Assembly: GCA_009785395.1 (NCBI GenBank)
Contig: WQWK01000105.1
Span: forward strand, 1-7,017
Direction: 5' to 3'
DNA length: 7,017 nt
DNA from: Conexibacteraceae bacterium
GTDB lineage: Bacteria; Actinomycetota; Thermoleophilia; Solirubrobacterales; Solirubrobacteraceae
The stretch's first letter is position 1. Every line of letters starts with the position of its first letter. The notes below the pieces were generated by a model. It saw nothing but the letters and a program-made list of their open reading frames with translations, had not been told where the DNA came from and did not search any database. This document shows, piece by piece, positions 5,842-7,017 of this stretch. Made by a program: the position numbers and the translations under genes.

Positions 5842-6122
5842 TTCCCGTGCGCTGCCCAGTACGCCTCGGCCTCTGACTCCATCACGGCCAGTCGCGTGTA
5901 GTAGTCGGGGAACTCGTTGAGGTGAGCGCGGGCGATCTTCGCCGTGACATCGACGTCGTCGTCGGTCACGTTCGTCTCGTGATCGTGGGTGCCGTGCTCG
6001 AGCTCGACGTCCATCCCCATCCGGAACTGCTCGACGTCGAACCTGGAACTGCTCCAGTCGATCCCGACGCGCTCGCCGGCGGCTCGCGCCTGATCTGCGG
6101 TGAAGTGGGGGTTTTCGCTCAT
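5838..6122 (-). CDS. DUF5661-family small protein
   Basis: A 94-residue soluble acidic protein of unknown function that I match from memory to DUF5661. The recognisable pieces are FTADQARAAGERVGIDW near the start, FDVEQFRMGMDVELEHG at about 28-44, TNVTDDD at about 50-56, and KIARAHLNEFPDYYTRL at about 62-78. The ATG at 6122 gives MSENPHFTAD; the frame runs on to 6449, but that part is an Arg/Ser-rich shadow of the DUF488 gene. It starts 10 bases after the DUF488 stop, so the two are probably one transcript; GAGGGG lies 13 bases upstream, slightly distant. It ends in the shared palindrome with the convergent operon. Nothing ties it to hydrogenase. Confidence 0.85.
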   Translation of the reverse strand: MSENPHFTADQARAAGERVGIDWSSSRFDVEQFRMGMDVELEHGTHDHETNVTDDDVDVTAKIARAHLNEFPDYYTRLAVMESEAEAYWAAHGN

Positions 6123-6132
6123 GGGCGAGACG

Positions 6133-6672
6133 TTACCCCTCAGAGCCGCGCCGCGGCCTGCGCGGGGCGAGATCGAACGCGGCCGGCTCGACCGGCTCCA
6201 GGTCGATGATTTCAAGGCCGAACCGCGCCGCCAGCCGCTGCGCGACGATCGACCGGTGGCATGCCTGCGCCGTCGCCTCGACGCACAGCAATGCGGCGAC
6301 CCCGTGTACCGGCAGTTGCCGGACCAGCGGCTCGAGCGGCACCAGGTTGAGGATCTCCTCGGTGTATGCGCGCGTGTACTCCTCGGAGAGCCTGACGCGC
6401 GAGCGCTTTCCGACACCCTGCTTGGCGTCCTCGCCGTACTGGAGCGCACGCATCTCGCTGTCGGGCGCCAGCTCCGGGTGATGCTCGTACGCGATCCGGT
6501 GGCGCTCGAGCAGGGCCTGCAGGCGCTGTGCGTTGGCCCACGCGTACTCGGGTCCGCGCACCCCGCGACGCTGGCGGATGTCCAGCACCTTGGTCACGTT
6601 CGCGGCGTCGAGCACCCGCACGAAGCTGTCGGCGTCGAACTCGTAGATGCCGATGGTCGCGATCCTCTGCAT
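6133..6672 (-). CDS. DUF488 domain-containing protein
   Basis: A 179-residue cytoplasmic protein of the DUF488 family, whose biochemical role is not established. Features: TIGIYEFDADSFVRVL at the N-terminus, VLDIRQRRGVRGPEYA at about 29-44, a basic GKRSRVRLSEEY stretch at about 88-99, and LLCVEATAQACHRSIVAQRL at about 128-147 with Cys130, Cys138, His139 and Arg140. These conserved Cys/His/Arg residues resemble a catalytic or nucleotide-binding site. The C-terminal 25 residues are rich in Pro, Arg and Glu. The ATG at 6672 has GAGG close upstream. It lies 26 bases downstream of the tRNA-Ser on the same strand and 10 bases before the DUF5661 gene. Confidence 0.9.
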   Translation of the reverse strand: MQRIATIGIYEFDADSFVRVLDAANVTKVLDIRQRRGVRGPEYAWANAQRLQALLERHRIAYEHHPELAPDSEMRALQYGEDAKQGVGKRSRVRLSEEYTRAYTEEILNLVPLEPLVRQLPVHGVAALLCVEATAQACHRSIVAQRLAARFGLEIIDLEPVEPAAFDLAPRRPRRGSEG

Positions 6673-6698
6673 CCGCCTCGAGATGGGCCCTCAGGCCA

Positions 6699-6788
6699 CG
6701 GACGGCGAGGGATTCGAACCCTCGATGGAGCTATAAACCCCATACGCACTTAGCAGGCGCGCGCCTTCAGCCACTCGGCCAGCCGTCC
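6699..6788 (-). tRNA. tRNA-Ser (anticodon GCT)
   Basis: The minus strand folds as a class II tRNA. The acceptor stem is GGACGGC/GCCGTCC with discriminator G. The anticodon stem CGCGC/GTGCG holds the loop CTGCTAA, anticodon GCT (plus-strand 6752-6754), reading AGC and AGU. A long variable arm (ATGGGG...CTCCAT) and a T arm GAGGG-TTCGAAT-CCCTC follow. No CCA is encoded. Short frames over it are shadows. Confidence 0.97.
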
Positions 6789-6821
6789 AGAGGAACTGAT
6801 GGTAGTGATTTGGATTTGGCG

Positions 6822-7017
6822 ATGAGCAAGACACGCGTCGGAGTTATCGGGGCCGGGATCCTCGGGCTGGCCGTCGCCCGGCGGCTGCTCGAATCCGAGC
6901 CCGGCATCGAGCTGACGGTGCTCGAGAAGGAGAGCCGAGTCGGGGCGCACCAGACGAGCCACAACAGCGGCGTCGCGCACGCGGGCGTGTATTACACGCC
7001 CGGCTCGCTGAAGGCGC
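6822..7017 (+). CDS. lhgO: L-2-hydroxyglutarate oxidase-type FAD-dependent oxidoreductase, 5' part only
   Basis: Only the first 65 codons are present; the gene runs off the right edge. The N-terminus is a Rossmann FAD-binding motif (VGVIGAGILGLAVARRLL, Gly10, 12 and 15) with the acidic end of the second strand at VLEKE (about 33-37). Then comes HQTSHNSGVAHAGVYYTPG (about 43-61), the hallmark of LhgO, which oxidises L-2-hydroxyglutarate to 2-oxoglutarate. The ATG at 6822 is the only reasonable start; no clear Shine-Dalgarno is seen. It is divergent from the tRNA-Ser with a 33-base gap that must hold both promoters. Other members of the glycine-oxidase-like superfamily are possible, but the HNSGVxHAGVYY string favours LhgO. 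Confidence 0.88.
   Translation, partial: MSKTRVGVIGAGILGLAVARRLLESEPGIELTVLEKESRVGAHQTSHNSGVAHAGVYYTPGSLKA

Noticed and set aside
6123..6449. Extension of the DUF5661 frame giving a 203-residue protein
   Set aside because: The added part is an Arg/Ser-rich out-of-frame reading of the DUF488 gene; the family-like sequence starts at the ATG at 6122.
6686..6698. Short GGCC-N4-GGCC repeat after the tRNA as a terminator
   Set aside because: Only a four-base stem with no T tract; too weak to call in GC-rich sequence.
6750..6980. Minus-strand frame covering the tRNA-Ser 5' part and the lhgO start
   Set aside because: It is antisense to a clear FAD-binding N-terminus and runs into the tRNA; no protein-like features.

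Overview
The window is a high-GC, gene-dense segment of a bacterial chromosome, most likely from an actinobacterium. The Solirubrobacterales/Thermoleophilia group is my best guess, based on base composition, the style of the Crp-type regulator and the group 1h ('actinobacterial-type') hydrogenase; this is inference, not proof. No mobile element, CRISPR array or rRNA was seen, and no gap without a gene exceeds about 150 bases.

Region 1 (1-3514, minus strand) is a tightly coupled [NiFe]-hydrogenase operon. It reads hypC, a second HypC-like gene, hypD, hypE, then a group 1h-type small subunit (hhyS) that runs off the left edge. The first three junctions are overlaps of 4, 4 and 1 bases, and the hypE-hhyS gap is 19 bases. 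HypC and HypD assemble the Fe(CN)2CO unit, HypE supplies cyanide ligands, and the small subunit carries the electron-relay FeS clusters. A large subunit and hypA/B/F are not in the window and presumably lie to the left or elsewhere.

Region 2 (3515-3655) is a divergent intergenic region. It holds a near-perfect 28-bp palindrome with Crp-like half-site geometry (TGGTAA-N6-TTACCA), a strong candidate operator.

Region 3 (3656-5815, plus strand) is the most interesting part: a Crp/Fnr-family regulator, a second complete group 1h-type small subunit, and a 116-aa protein with Cys/His pairs, all overlapping. No large subunit accompanies this second small subunit, because the next genes point the other way. 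By hand count the two small subunits are about two-thirds identical. Both carry the Cys-x-x-Asp proximal-cluster signature, but they differ at the distal-cluster histidine (Arg in the first, His in the second). A regulator translationally coupled to an orphan hydrogenase small subunit, facing its own maturation operon across a palindrome, suggests hydrogen or redox control of the operon, or an alternative electron-transfer subunit.

Region 4 (5812-6788) starts with a 30-bp palindrome containing the stop codons of two convergent genes. On the minus strand there follow a DUF5661-type protein, a DUF488 protein and tRNA-Ser(GCT). Region 5 (6822-end, plus strand) is the start of an FAD-dependent L-2-hydroxyglutarate oxidase-type gene (lhgO). 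Regions 4 and 5 look like ordinary chromosomal neighbours unrelated to hydrogenase.
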